The notes: generated from the letters alone by a model not told the origin. A DNA stretch of 39,288 nt from Bacillota bacterium (GCA_023437715.1 JAEZFK010000034.1:1-39288), one strand, 5' to 3'. Positions 23,396 to 31,717 are shown, numbered from the stretch's first letter. Program-made: numbers and translations.

Positions 23396-25759
23396 CTAGC
23401 AGGTGCTTTCCGCAAATTTTCTTATTTCCGAAGCATTTGCGATTTTCCGGATCTGGCCGTTATTTACCACTACCAGGGTGGGAGCCTGCATAATGCCCAG
23501 TCTTGTGGCAAATTCCACATTTTCTTCCGCATCCACCACCTTATAATCCATATTCTGCAGGAACTGCTTTGCCATCTTGCAGTTAGGGCAGGTCTTGGTA
23601 GTGAAAAGGTAGGCTCCTGCGGGAATTTCTGCTTTTCTTACCTCGCCTGCTTCCCTTTTTCCGGCTGCCTGGGCCTTTTTCAGCCTGGAGCTGGAAATCT
23701 CATAAGTGGTCCGGTTCTTATATTCCTGGGTCTTGCCTTCATTCCAGTTCTGGACCGGGCGGTAATAGCCGGTAATCCTGCTGTAAATCTCCGCCTTTTT
23801 CCCGCATACCGGGCAGGTGCTGTGTTCTCCTGCAAGGTATCCGTGCTCCGCGCAGATGGAATAGGTGGGCGACAGAGTGTAATAGGGCAGCTTGAAGTTT
23901 TCCGCAATGGTCTTCACCAGCTTTGCCGCTGCCTCCCAGTCAGGAAGCTTCTCCCCCAGAAACGCGTGGAATACGGTTCCTGATGTATAAAGGGTCTGAA
24001 GATCATCCTGAATCTCCAGAGCGTCAAAGACATCGGAGGTGTAGTCCACAGGAAGGTGGGAGCTGTTGGTATAATAAGGGGTATCCCCCTCATTTCCCGC
24101 GGTCTTTATGTCGGGATAACGCTTCTTATCATGCTTTGCAAGGCGGTATGTGGTGGATTCCGCCGGAGTCGCTTCCAGATTGTATAAGTCCCCATACATC
24201 TCCTGGTAATCCGAAAGCCTTTCTCTCATGTGATTTAACACATCCTTTGTAAACTGTAAGGTTCTGGAATCCGTTAAATCCGCTCCCAGCCATTTTGCAT
24301 TTAAGCCCACCTCATTCATGCCGATGAGACCGATGGTGGAAAAATGGTTTTCAAAGCTTCCAAGATACCGTTTCGTGTAAGGATACAGTCCCTGGTCTAA
24401 AAGCTTTGTGATGACCTCACGCTTTGTCTTTAAGGATCTGGCGGAAATATCCATCATGTGATCGAGACGCTTGTAGAAATCAGCCTCATCCTTGGCAAGG
24501 TAGGCGATCCTTGGCATGTTGATGGTCACGACGCCCACAGACCCGGTGCTTTCGCCGGAACCGAAGAAGCCTCCGGTTTTTCTTCTCAGCTCTCTTAAAT
24601 CAAGGCGGAGGCGGCAGCACATGCTTCTTACGTCGCTGGGCTCCATATCGCTGTTTATATAATTGGAAAAGTAAGGAGTTCCGTATTTGGAAGTCATTTC
24701 AAAAAGCAGGCGGTTATTTTCCGTATCCGACCAGTCAAAATCCTTTGTGATGGAATACGTAGGAATGGGATACTGGAAGCCTCTTCCGTTGGCATCCCCC
24801 TCGATCATGGTTTCGATAAATGCCTTGTTTATCATATCCATCTCTTTTTTGCAGTCTTTATACTTAAAGTCCACTTCTTTTCCGCCTACGACGGCATTGA
24901 GCTCTGCCATATCAGCCGGAACCGTCCAGTCCAGAGTGATGTTGGAGAAAGGAGCCTGGGTTCCCCAGCGGCTGGGGGTATTCACGCCGAAAATAAAGGC
25001 TTCCACGCATTTCTTTACCTCCCGGTAAGATAAATTATCTGCTTTCACAAAGGGAGCCAGATATGTATCAAAGGAGGAAAAGGCCTGGGCCCCTGCCCAT
25101 TCGTTCTGCATGATTCCCAGGAAATTGACCATCTGGTTGCAGAGCACGGATAAATGCTTTGCAGGAGAAGAGGTGATCTTTCCCGCTATACCGCCTAAGC
25201 CTTCCATAAGAAGCTGCTTTAAGGACCAGCCTGCGCAGTAGCCGGTGAGCATGGACAAATCATGAAGGTGGATGTCCGCATTCCTGTGGGCGTCTGCAAT
25301 TTCCTGGTCGTAAATTTCAGAAAGCCAGTAATTGGCCGTAACCGCGCCGGAATTGCTTAAAATCAGCCCTCCCACGGAATAGGTGACCGTGGAATTTTCC
25401 TTGACCCGCCAGTCTTCCACCTTCACATAGCTGTTCACCACATCCTTGTAATCCAGGATGGTGTTCTTCATGTTCCGTATCTTTTCTCTCTGCTTTCTAT
25501 ATAAAATGTAGGCCTTGGCCACATCTGTATATCCTGCCTGCTCCAGCACATGCTCTACGCTGTCCTGAATCTGCTCTACCGTAATCTTATCCCCTGACAT
25601 CTTCCCCTGAAAATCTGCAGTTACACGGAGAGACAATAATTCCAGAATCTCATTATTATACTCTTTTTGCGTGGCCTTAAATGCCTTTTTAATCGCTTCC
25701 GTGATCTTATTCAGGCTGAATTCAGCATTTTCCCCATCTCTCTTAATTACCTGAATCAT
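23396..25759 (-). CDS. nrdD: Anaerobic ribonucleoside-triphosphate reductase with fused redoxin domain
   Basis: Class III ribonucleotide reductase makes deoxynucleotides without oxygen using a glycyl radical. The 787-residue protein has an N-terminal ATP-cone (about 1-95) for allosteric control, the catalytic barrel, a zinc site with CAEHG and CPVCG, and the radical loop RITGYYRP with G664. After the usual end there is a linker and a glutaredoxin/thioredoxin-like domain (about 715-787) with the CPNC pair C724/C727 and the cis-proline motif QAPTL. A fused redoxin points to the thiol-dependent NrdD type and not the formate-using type. The activase gene nrdG is not adjacent. Upstream are two NrdR-like boxes and a hairpin-rich leader. 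Confidence 0.95.
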   Translation of the reverse strand: MIQVIKRDGENAEFSLNKITEAIKKAFKATQKEYNNEILELLSLRVTADFQGKMSGDKITVEQIQDSVEHVLEQAGYTDVAKAYILYRKQREKIRNMKNTILDYKDVVNSYVKVEDWRVKENSTVTYSVGGLILSNSGAVTANYWLSEIYDQEIADAHRNADIHLHDLSMLTGYCAGWSLKQLLMEGLGGIAGKITSSPAKHLSVLCNQMVNFLGIMQNEWAGAQAFSSFDTYLAPFVKADNLSYREVKKCVEAFIFGVNTPSRWGTQAPFSNITLDWTVPADMAELNAVVGGKEVDFKYKDCKKEMDMINKAFIETMIEGDANGRGFQYPIPTYSITKDFDWSDTENNRLLFEMTSKYGTPYFSNYINSDMEPSDVRSMCCRLRLDLRELRRKTGGFFGSGESTGSVGVVTINMPRIAYLAKDEADFYKRLDHMMDISARSLKTKREVITKLLDQGLYPYTKRYLGSFENHFSTIGLIGMNEVGLNAKWLGADLTDSRTLQFTKDVLNHMRERLSDYQEMYGDLYNLEATPAESTTYRLAKHDKKRYPDIKTAGNEGDTPYYTNSSHLPVDYTSDVFDALEIQDDLQTLYTSGTVFHAFLGEKLPDWEAAAKLVKTIAENFKLPYYTLSPTYSICAEHGYLAGEHSTCPVCGKKAEIYSRITGYYRPVQNWNEGKTQEYKNRTTYEISSSRLKKAQAAGKREAGEVRKAEIPAGAYLFTTKTCPNCKMAKQFLQNMDYKVVDAEENVEFATRLGIMQAPTLVVVNNGQIRKIANASEIRKFAESTC

Positions 25760-25776
25760 AAGAACTTAACTCCTTT

Positions 25777-25929
25777 CCTTTTCCCAGCCCTGCTTTTTGG
25801 GCATACAGGTATACCCGCAGGGTGCTTCCTTTTCCCAGCCCTGCTTTTTGGCAGGGTCCACCTCGTTTTATCGGGCGTACAGATATACCCGCAGGGTATT
25901 TCCTTTTTTTTCCAGCTTTTTGGGTGTAT
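25777..25929 (-). repeat. Tandem hairpin repeat in the nrdD 5' leader
   Basis: About two and a half direct repeats lie between the nrdD promoter and its start codon. Unit A is 25777-25827, unit B is 25828-25901 with a 24-bp insertion, and a worn third start is 25902-25929. In unit A, CCCTGC (25788-25793) pairs with GCAGGG (25817-25822), and GGGCATAC (25799-25806) pairs with GTATACCC (25809-25816) around a two-base loop. The last unit abuts the nrdD ribosome site. The repeats run across a reading frame but there is no ribosome site for it, so I treat them as RNA or DNA structure. Confidence 0.8.
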
Positions 25930-25962
25930 TATATGAAATCCACAACTATCTATCGCATAGAT

Positions 25963-25991
25963 ATTATAGCAGAGGAAAAAGAAAAACACAA
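25963..25991 (-). promoter_or_regulatory. nrdD promoter
   Basis: The minus strand shows TTGTGT (25986-25991), a 17-bp spacer and TATAAT (25963-25968). The -35 box lies inside NrdR-like box 1. The leader is about 200 nt. Confidence 0.75.
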
Positions 25992-26032
25992 TATGTAGAT
26001 TGATTTTTTAACATCAAATCCATATATTGTGT
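25986..26032. promoter_or_regulatory. Pair of NrdR-like boxes
   Basis: ACACAATATGTAGATT (25986-26001) and the inverse of ACACAATATATGGATT (26017-26032) resemble the NrdR consensus ACACWATATATWGTGT, each best in its ACACAATAT half. Their centres are 31 bp apart, three helical turns, the spacing known for NrdR operator pairs. Box 1 covers the nrdD -35 box, so bound repressor would block transcription when nucleotides are plentiful. Confidence 0.78.
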
Positions 26033-26040
26033 CTTATTCT

Positions 26041-27312
26041 TTATTCGTCAAAAGCATCGGCACTGCCCGCCAGGGCGGCGAACATTTCCGAAGGCACATA
26101 GGCATTGACCAGTATTCCATTTTCCTGGTATTCTTCCTTTAAAAGCTGGCCGTATTTGCGGATCATCTGGATTTTTCCTGCTTCTCCGTAAGGGTATACC
26201 TTTTCCAGATACACCTTCTGGCTTCTTAGAATGGTTTCCAAAAGATTCAGCAGCTCTTCAAGCCCTTCCCCTGTCTTTGCGGATATCCTGGCCTGATAGT
26301 CTGAGGAAACATCCCGGAAAATCACATCAGCCCCTGCGGCGTCAATTTTATTAAACACCGTCACTACCACCTTATCATGGACTTCCAGCTCTCTTAAGGT
26401 CTCGTATACCACATACATCTGCATGTCCATCTGGGGATTGGAGCAGTCCACCACATGAAGGATGATATCACTGTATTTGGCTTCCTCCAGGGTGCTTTTA
26501 AAGGCCTCAATCAGATGATGGGGCAGCTTTCTGATAAAGCCTACCGTATCCGTTAAGAGAATCTGCTGCCCTCCTGGAAGGCTTAAATTCCTGGTGGTAG
26601 GGTCCAGAGTTGCAAACAGCTTGTCCTCAGCCAGGATTCCTGCGTCGGTCAGCCGGTTTAACAGGGTGGATTTCCCCGCGTTGGTATAGCCTACAATGGC
26701 CGCAACAGGCACATGGTTTTTATCCCTCTGCTGCCTGGCCACCTCACGGTGGCGCTTCACATCCTCTAATTCCGCTTTCAGCATTCCGATGCGGTCGTGG
26801 ATGAGACGCCGGTCCATTTCCAGCTTCTTTTCTCCCGGTCCACGGGTGCCGATTCCTCCGCCCAGACGGGATAAGGAACTGCGCAGTCCTACCAGGCGGG
26901 CGGAACGGTATCTGAGCTGGGCCAGCTCCACCTGGATCTTGCCCTCTCTGGTGGTTGCCCTTCCCGCAAAAATATCCAGAATCACCATGGTCCGGTCCAT
27001 GACCTTGGTATCCAGGGCTTCCTCCAAATTCCTCATCTGGGCCGGGGACAGCTCATCGTCACAAACCACTCCCGTAGCGTCAAGCTCCCAGATTCTCTCC
27101 TTTATTTCCTCGATCTTTCCCTTGCCCAGGTACGTTCCCGGATGAACCCTTTCCCGGTTCTGGATGATCTTATCCACGGTCGCAGCCCCGGCTGTGTCCA
27201 CCAGCTCTTCCAGTTCATCAAGAGATGCTTTGGCGTCCTTTTCATCACCGGTGCTGACCGCCACCAGGATCACCCGCTCTTCAATTTCCTTTAACTCAAT
27301 CAGTTCAGCCAT
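26041..27312 (-). CDS. hflX: Ribosome-associated GTPase HflX
   Basis: The 423-residue protein has the N-terminal HflX domain (about 10-195) with the glycine-rich segment SRLGGGIGTRGPGEKKLEMD. The GTPase domain carries the P-loop GYTNAGKST (208-216), G3 DTVGF and G4 NKID, and a C-terminal helical tail ends it. HflX binds the large subunit and splits stalled or stressed 70S ribosomes. AGGAAAG precedes the ATG, which lies 9 bp after the TPR lipoprotein gene. It is last in the scpAB operon; its stop codon is 8 bp from the NrdR boxes of the next operon. Confidence 0.95.
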   Translation of the reverse strand: MAELIELKEIEERVILVAVSTGDEKDAKASLDELEELVDTAGAATVDKIIQNRERVHPGTYLGKGKIEEIKERIWELDATGVVCDDELSPAQMRNLEEALDTKVMDRTMVILDIFAGRATTREGKIQVELAQLRYRSARLVGLRSSLSRLGGGIGTRGPGEKKLEMDRRLIHDRIGMLKAELEDVKRHREVARQQRDKNHVPVAAIVGYTNAGKSTLLNRLTDAGILAEDKLFATLDPTTRNLSLPGGQQILLTDTVGFIRKLPHHLIEAFKSTLEEAKYSDIILHVVDCSNPQMDMQMYVVYETLRELEVHDKVVVTVFNKIDAAGADVIFRDVSSDYQARISAKTGEGLEELLNLLETILRSQKVYLEKVYPYGEAGKIQMIRKYGQLLKEEYQENGILVNAYVPSEMFAALAGSADAFDE

Positions 27313-27321
27313 TAATCTTTC

Positions 27322-28098
27322 CTATCTTGTTTTTAAAAAAGTGATCTCCCGCTCCGCTTCCTCATCGGAACCGTGGGCAGAGACATACTGCTGCATCAAA
27401 TCCAGGGCTGTTTTAAAATCTCCCTTGTGCTCCTGGGCCACAGCCTGGTTAAACAGAAGCTCGGGAATCTGGGAACCGTCAGGGGAAGAAAGACCTTTGG
27501 TAAAATACCCGATGGCCTCGTCCCATTTTTCGGCTGCCATCTCACATAAGCCCATCCGGTTATAAAGCTCGGCGCTCTCCTCTCCTTCTGCAAGAGCGGC
27601 CTCGTAAAGAGCCATGGCCTGATCCTCTTCCTTGGCCTCTTCCATGGCTGCTCCCGCCGCCAATAAGGCCTTAAGTCTGCCGGGCGCTTTCTTTCCCGGA
27701 TCCAGCTCGTCGCCCTTCTTATAGTCCTCCAGAGCTCCGTTTAAATCTCCTGCTCCCGCCCTTGAAACCGAGCGCATATTGTAATACTCCGCCTTTTCTC
27801 CATCCACCTGGATGAGGATGCCGTAGGTATCGGCGGCAGCGGAATAATCCTCTGATAAATACTCAGCCTCGGCCCGGTATTTTAATACATCCATATCAAA
27901 TTTTCCCACCAGCCCCTTGGAGGTGGAAATGGCCTGGTCAAAGGCTTCAATGGCGCCGTCATAATCCCCGGCGTTAAGTGCTTCGATTCCGGCATCCCGG
28001 TAGGAATATTTATTTTCCTTCTTTCCGCAGCCCGGAGCCATAAGGAGTATAAGGGCCAGTCCTATGGCAGCAGCCCCATATCCAGTCTTTCTTCTCAT
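27322..28098 (-). CDS. TPR-repeat lipoprotein
   Basis: The 258-residue protein starts with a basic N-terminus and hydrophobic segment ending in a lipobox-like APGC with Cys24. Alanine instead of leucine at -3 makes the lipobox slightly weak. The remainder is about five to six tetratricopeptide repeats, such as YRDAGIEALNAGDYDGAIEAFDQAI and YNRMGLCEMAAEKWDEAIGYFTKGL. It should sit on the outer face of the membrane as a protein-binding scaffold. It lies between dut and hflX in one operon. No partner can be named. Confidence 0.82.
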   Translation of the reverse strand: MRRKTGYGAAAIGLALILLMAPGCGKKENKYSYRDAGIEALNAGDYDGAIEAFDQAISTSKGLVGKFDMDVLKYRAEAEYLSEDYSAAADTYGILIQVDGEKAEYYNMRSVSRAGAGDLNGALEDYKKGDELDPGKKAPGRLKALLAAGAAMEEAKEEDQAMALYEAALAEGEESAELYNRMGLCEMAAEKWDEAIGYFTKGLSSPDGSQIPELLFNQAVAQEHKGDFKTALDLMQQYVSAHGSDEEAEREITFLKTR

Positions 28099-28145
28099 TC
28101 TATTATCTCCAGCTTTATAAAAGCTATGAATCCTATTATCTGATA

Positions 28146-28583
28146 CTATTGTTTTCCCGTGCTTCCATGGCCGCCCCGGTCCTCATGTCCCAGAACCTCC
28201 GTCTCCTCAAAGCTTAAAGAAGGCTGATGCTCCATAATACGGAACTGGCAGATCCTGTCATTGACATGGATCACCGTATCCCGCAGGGCATAGGCAGGGA
28301 AAAACCACTGGTCATTGTCCCCGCAATAGGTCTCGTCAATGACTCCCATGCTGTTGGTCTGGATTACGCCGTAATTTTTAAAGGTGCTGCTGCGGGGAAC
28401 CACATGAGCCTCGTATCCGGCGGGAAGCTCCATGGCAATTCCCAGAGGAATCAGCTTAAATTCTCCGGCTTTCATGGATATCTCCTCTGCCGCCCGCAGA
28501 TCAATCCAGTCTGACTTGCCGTCGATATAGCACAGGCGGTCAATTTTATCTGTAAAGTATTTGATTTTAATGGTTTTTATCAC
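28146..28583 (-). CDS. dut: dUTP diphosphatase (trimeric dUTPase family)
   Basis: The 145-residue protein carries the trimeric dUTPase motifs: PRSS (63-66), GVIDETYCGD (80-89) with the catalytic aspartate region, RICQFRIMEHQ (110-120) and the C-terminal RGGHGSTG (136-143), which closes over the nucleotide. It turns dUTP into dUMP, keeping uracil out of DNA and feeding thymidylate synthesis. The start codon is GTG, overlapping the scpB stop by 4 bp (GTGA), with AGGAGG upstream. Motif 3 has an insertion after ETYCGDNDQW compared with short bacterial forms, so activity on dCTP or other targets is not ruled out. Confidence 0.9.
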   Translation of the reverse strand: MIKTIKIKYFTDKIDRLCYIDGKSDWIDLRAAEEISMKAGEFKLIPLGIAMELPAGYEAHVVPRSSTFKNYGVIQTNSMGVIDETYCGDNDQWFFPAYALRDTVIHVNDRICQFRIMEHQPSLSFEETEVLGHEDRGGHGSTGKQ

Positions 28584-29242
28584 AATGTTTCCTCCTGAAT
28601 GGTGTCGTCTTTTCCGTCTCCTGCTGAAATTAATTCTCCGCTTTCGGAAAGCTCCTCTTCCACCTCCATGCGGATCTCAGCTTCCACCACCGGGTCCGCT
28701 GTAGGAAGATTCTGGGTGGAGCCAATGCCGAATCTCCTTAAAAATTCCTCTGTGGTGGCAAAAAGGGCAGGGCGGCCCGGAGCGTCCAAGCGGCCCACCT
28801 CATATACCAGATTATATTCCACCAGCTTATTGACCGCGTGGTCGGACTTGACGCCACGGATCTTCTCTATCTCAAGCTTTGTCACCGGCTGCTTATAGGC
28901 GATGATGGACAGGGTTTCCAAAACAACTTCCGTGAGAACCTGCTTTTTCGGCGCAGACGCCACCCGGATTAAGTTCTCATAATATTCGGACCTGGTGCAC
29001 ATCTGAAAGCTGTTTTCCAGCTCAATGATCTGCATCCCCCGTTTTCCCGTATCGTAGCGCTTCATCAGCCGGAGAACTGCTTCCCTGGCCGTGGCCTCAT
29101 CCTGGCCGATTGCCGCCGCCAGCCTGCTTAATTCAACAGAATTACCCATGGTAAAAAGGACCGCCTCAATCACGGCCTCCCATGTCTTTTCTTCCTTCGA
29201 ACTCTTTTTCGGCTCCTCTGGTGCAAGAGTTTCCTTATCCAT
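28580..29242 (-). CDS. scpB: Chromosome segregation and condensation protein ScpB
   Basis: The 220-residue protein has the two winged-helix domains of ScpB kleisin partners, with the conserved stretch ETLSIIAYKQPVTKLEIEKIRG in the middle and GRPALFATTEEFLRRFG near residue 165. N- and C-terminal tails are charged. ScpB dimers bind ScpA and SMC to form the condensin complex. It overlaps scpA by 8 bp and dut by 4 bp, so translation is coupled on both sides. Confidence 0.95.
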   Translation of the reverse strand: MDKETLAPEEPKKSSKEEKTWEAVIEAVLFTMGNSVELSRLAAAIGQDEATAREAVLRLMKRYDTGKRGMQIIELENSFQMCTRSEYYENLIRVASAPKKQVLTEVVLETLSIIAYKQPVTKLEIEKIRGVKSDHAVNKLVEYNLVYEVGRLDAPGRPALFATTEEFLRRFGIGSTQNLPTADPVVEAEIRMEVEEELSESGELISAGDGKDDTIQEETL

Positions 29243-30065
29243 CTGTCTTTTCTACCTCTTCCTTAAATCCTTCCCCGTCATCCCCTAATTCCGACAGATC
29301 CAGCTCTCCCTCTTCCCCTTCCGGTTCCAGGGTTTCGATCATCATATCGTCAAATAAATATTCCTGGGTTAACTGTATCTTTCCAATCTTCATGAGCTCA
29401 AGAAGCGCCAGGAAAGTCACAACCACCTCCACCCGGTCTGCCTGCTTTTCAAGCATCTTCCGGAAAGAAAACTTTCTGTGCTTTCTGGCATAATCCATGA
29501 CCGAATTAATCTTGTCCTCCAGGCTTACGGGTTCTTTTCTGATATTTCCAAAGCGGCTCCTGATGGGGTCCACCCGGTCTTCAATGCGCTTTGTGACAGA
29601 GCGGAAAATCTCCTGGAGCTTTGCCAGAGTAAGGCCGTCAAGAAGCTTGTCCAAATCCACCGGGGGCTCGTATTTTGCCACCTCCGGAGGGATTGTGGGA
29701 ACCTTGTAAAGAAGCCTGTCCGCTCCTACCTCCCGGTCCCTAAGCTCCATGGACATGTATTTATAATATTTATATTCCAAAAGACGGGCCACCAGCTCTG
29801 CCCTCGGGTCCTCTTCTTCCCCTTCCTCGTTTACCTCCCTTGGAAGCAGCATCCGGGCCTTTATGTCAATGAGGGTTGCCGCCATGACCAGAAACTCGCT
29901 GACTATATTTAAATCCTCGGTTTCCATATGGTTTACATAATCAAGATACTGTTCGGTGATCGTCACAATGGGAATGTCGTAAATATTCACCTTATTCTTA
30001 TCGATCAAATGGAGCAGCAGATCCAGCGGCCCCTCGAAATTGTCCAGTTTATAAGAGATTCCCAT
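29235..30065 (-). CDS. scpA: Segregation and condensation protein ScpA (kleisin)
   Basis: The 276-residue protein starts MGISYKLDNFEGPLDLLLHLI, the hallmark of ScpA, and ends with a winged-helix kleisin domain (about 195-255, VEVVVTFLALLELMKIGKIQL) followed by an acidic tail. It closes the SMC ring and recruits ScpB. I start at the ATG at 30065 because GGAGGGAA lies just before it; the longer reading from 30092 lacks a ribosome site. It leads the operon scpA-scpB-dut-TPR lipoprotein-hflX. Confidence 0.95.
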   Translation of the reverse strand: MGISYKLDNFEGPLDLLLHLIDKNKVNIYDIPIVTITEQYLDYVNHMETEDLNIVSEFLVMAATLIDIKARMLLPREVNEEGEEEDPRAELVARLLEYKYYKYMSMELRDREVGADRLLYKVPTIPPEVAKYEPPVDLDKLLDGLTLAKLQEIFRSVTKRIEDRVDPIRSRFGNIRKEPVSLEDKINSVMDYARKHRKFSFRKMLEKQADRVEVVVTFLALLELMKIGKIQLTQEYLFDDMMIETLEPEGEEGELDLSELGDDGEGFKEEVEKTDG

Positions 30066-30102
30066 ACTTCCCTCCAAAGCAGTTTCAAACACGCTATTGA
30101 TT

Positions 30103-30131
30103 AGTATATCAAATCCTGCCCCATCTGTAAA
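30103..30131 (-). promoter_or_regulatory. scpAB operon promoter
   Basis: The minus strand shows TTTACA (30126-30131), a 17-bp spacer and TATACT (30103-30108), 38 bp from the scpA start. Confidence 0.7.
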
Positions 30132-30164
30132 TATATGGAAGTCCCAAAAGTCACGGAGACATTC

Positions 30165-31013
30165 CTATGCTTTCTTTTTTAAATCCACCACCACCACCTG
30201 AGGCTTGTCATTGAGCCGGATATTGATGGAATGAGTTCCAAGGCCTCTGCTTACGATCATATATTTTCCGTCTTCCTCAAATTCTCCGGCGCACCAGGGA
30301 AGGAAAAACTGATACTGGGGAGTCATGACGCCGCCCAGATAGGGAAGCCTTATGGTGCCTCCGTGGAAATGGCCGGAAAGGGTTAAATCCGCCCCCCAAT
30401 TCCTGCAGGCACAAAAATAAAGGGGGGAATGGCAAAGGAGAATCTGGAATCTTTCTTCAGATGCTTTCCCCACCTTTTTTTTGATATCTTCCGATTTTAA
30501 ATCGTCCGGCCGGAACTTCCGGTAACAGCCAGGCTCTAAATCAACGCCGGTGACAGCCACATCCCTGCGGAAATACTCCGTCCGGTTTTCCAAAACCGTC
30601 ACTCCCAGCTTTTTTAAACGGTCCACATAAGCTTCGTACTGGCTGCCGTAGACAGACCGTTCCCAGCACATCCGGTTTTCATGGTTGCCGTTGCCGTAAA
30701 ATACGGGATACCGGCACGCAAGCCCTTCCATAAGCTTTAGGGAGACCTGTGTCTGGGCTTTTCCCTTGCTGACTATCATATCTCCGCCCACCAGCACCAG
30801 GTCAGGCTTTACTTTATCCACCTCGGCAAGAAGTCTCTCGTTTTCCTCTCCAAACCGGTGTTCATGAAGATCGGAAAGGAACACCATTGTGCAGTCCTTT
30901 CCGATTTTATCGCTTTCCACAAGTGTTCTCTCCACGGAAAGCTGTTCTTTTTCATATTCAGACCGCAGCAGCAAACCTGCAGCGGCGCAAAGGGCTCCGG
31001 CAGCAAACCACAT
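30165..31013 (-). CDS. Membrane-anchored metallophosphoesterase
   Basis: The 282-residue protein has one N-terminal hydrophobic segment (2-17) and a calcineurin-like phosphoesterase domain. Metal ligands are visible as SDLHEH (D48, H50), GGD (D78), GNGNHE (N110, H111) and the late GHFHGG. This is the YaeI/YkuE-like subgroup, some of which cleave UDP-linked lipid precursors; the substrate here is unknown. GAAGAGG precedes the ATG. It lies downstream of the small membrane protein gene and may be transcribed with it. Confidence 0.87.
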   Translation of the reverse strand: MWFAAGALCAAAGLLLRSEYEKEQLSVERTLVESDKIGKDCTMVFLSDLHEHRFGEENERLLAEVDKVKPDLVLVGGDMIVSKGKAQTQVSLKLMEGLACRYPVFYGNGNHENRMCWERSVYGSQYEAYVDRLKKLGVTVLENRTEYFRRDVAVTGVDLEPGCYRKFRPDDLKSEDIKKKVGKASEERFQILLCHSPLYFCACRNWGADLTLSGHFHGGTIRLPYLGGVMTPQYQFFLPWCAGEFEEDGKYMIVSRGLGTHSINIRLNDKPQVVVVDLKKKA

Positions 31014-31065
31014 CCGTTTTTTCCTCTTCTTTCATTTTCCCTGTCCACGCTTTCCCGGCAGGGCC

Positions 31066-31108
31066 GCACCACAATGGCAGTGGTTTAAGTGTAACACCCC
31101 GGTGGTGC
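31066..31108. other. Hairpin between the small membrane gene and the phosphoesterase gene
   Basis: GCACCAC (31066-31072) pairs with GTGGTGC (31102-31108) around a loop of about 29 bases. No T run follows on the minus strand, so it is at most a weak terminator or an mRNA stability structure. Confidence 0.35.
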
Positions 31109-31120
31109 TTTTGCAAGCTA

Positions 31121-31336
31121 TTAGAGCCAGTCCTTCTTCAGATACTCAAGAATGAGATTCGGCACAACAATCATCAGGCCGATGCAGGCGCTCATTACCG
31201 TCGTATGAAAGCAAAACGCCTTATAGCCGGGGCTTCCCGGAACAGGCGGTACAGTAAATGCAAGTCCATAGACGGACCGGTAAACAAGATAGAAACAAAT
31301 CAGATAAAATATTACATTTAAAAGTAGTTTTTTCAT
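31121..31336 (-). CDS. Small membrane protein of unknown function (71 aa)
   Basis: The 71-residue protein has two predicted membrane segments (about 6-26 and 44-63) with a proline- and glycine-rich loop (VPPVPGSPG) between, and a basic LKKDW tail. I do not recognise a family. It is supported by a strong TAAGGAGGA ribosome site and a promoter. It is divergent from the small HTH regulator at 31431, a common layout for a regulator and its target. Confidence 0.72.
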   Translation of the reverse strand: MKKLLLNVIFYLICFYLVYRSVYGLAFTVPPVPGSPGYKAFCFHTTVMSACIGLMIVVPNLILEYLKKDWL

Positions 31337-31359
31337 TTATGTATTCCTCCTTACATATA

Positions 31360-31387
31360 ATATACGTCAATTATGGATAATATGCAA
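31360..31387 (-). promoter_or_regulatory. Promoter of the small membrane protein gene
   Basis: The minus strand shows TTGCAT (31382-31387), a 16-bp spacer and TATATT (31360-31365). It lies in the 94-bp gap to the divergent HTH gene, whose product could bind here. Confidence 0.55.
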
Positions 31388-31430
31388 TATCGGATAATCA
31401 CGGTTTAATTGAGTAAAGAGGTGATAAAAC

Positions 31431-31652
31431 ATGATTGTCTATGATAGACTGTGGGAAACCATGAAAAAGAAAAACATCAGCCAATACCGTCTGATCAGGT
31501 ACTTCAACGTCAGTGCCGGACAAATCGGACGGCTTAAGAAAAACAGCTTTGTTTCTACTCATACTATCGACATGCTCTGCAAGATTCTTGAATGCAACAT
31601 AGAGGATATTATGGAATACCGGGCGGATGTCATCGAAGAGACCGGGGAATAG
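31431..31652 (+). CDS. Small Cro/C1-type HTH regulator (73 aa)
   Basis: The 73-residue protein is little more than a single XRE-type helix-turn-helix, with ISQYRLIRYFNVSAGQIGRLKKNSFVS (about 16-42) and HTIDMLCKILECNIEDIMEY. It is like the YozG group of tiny regulators. GAGGTGAT precedes the ATG. It is divergent from a small membrane protein gene and followed by a shared terminator. It probably regulates itself and possibly its neighbour; no operator was identified. Confidence 0.85.
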   Translation: MIVYDRLWETMKKKNISQYRLIRYFNVSAGQIGRLKKNSFVSTHTIDMLCKILECNIEDIMEYRADVIEETGE

Positions 31653-31717
31653 GCCTTTGTCTCCTTTCAGGCCGCCGGCAAAACGGCATTGGAAGCTGCG
31701 GCTTCCAGAACATGAAA

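Noticed and set aside
25777..25929. CRISPR array
   Set aside because: The repeats are adjacent direct units with no regular unique spacers, and no cas genes are present.
25756..25989. ORF of 77 codons with repeated KSRAGKRK in the nrdD leader
   Set aside because: Its start lies upstream of the mapped promoter start and has no ribosome site. The peptide repeats only reflect the DNA repeats.
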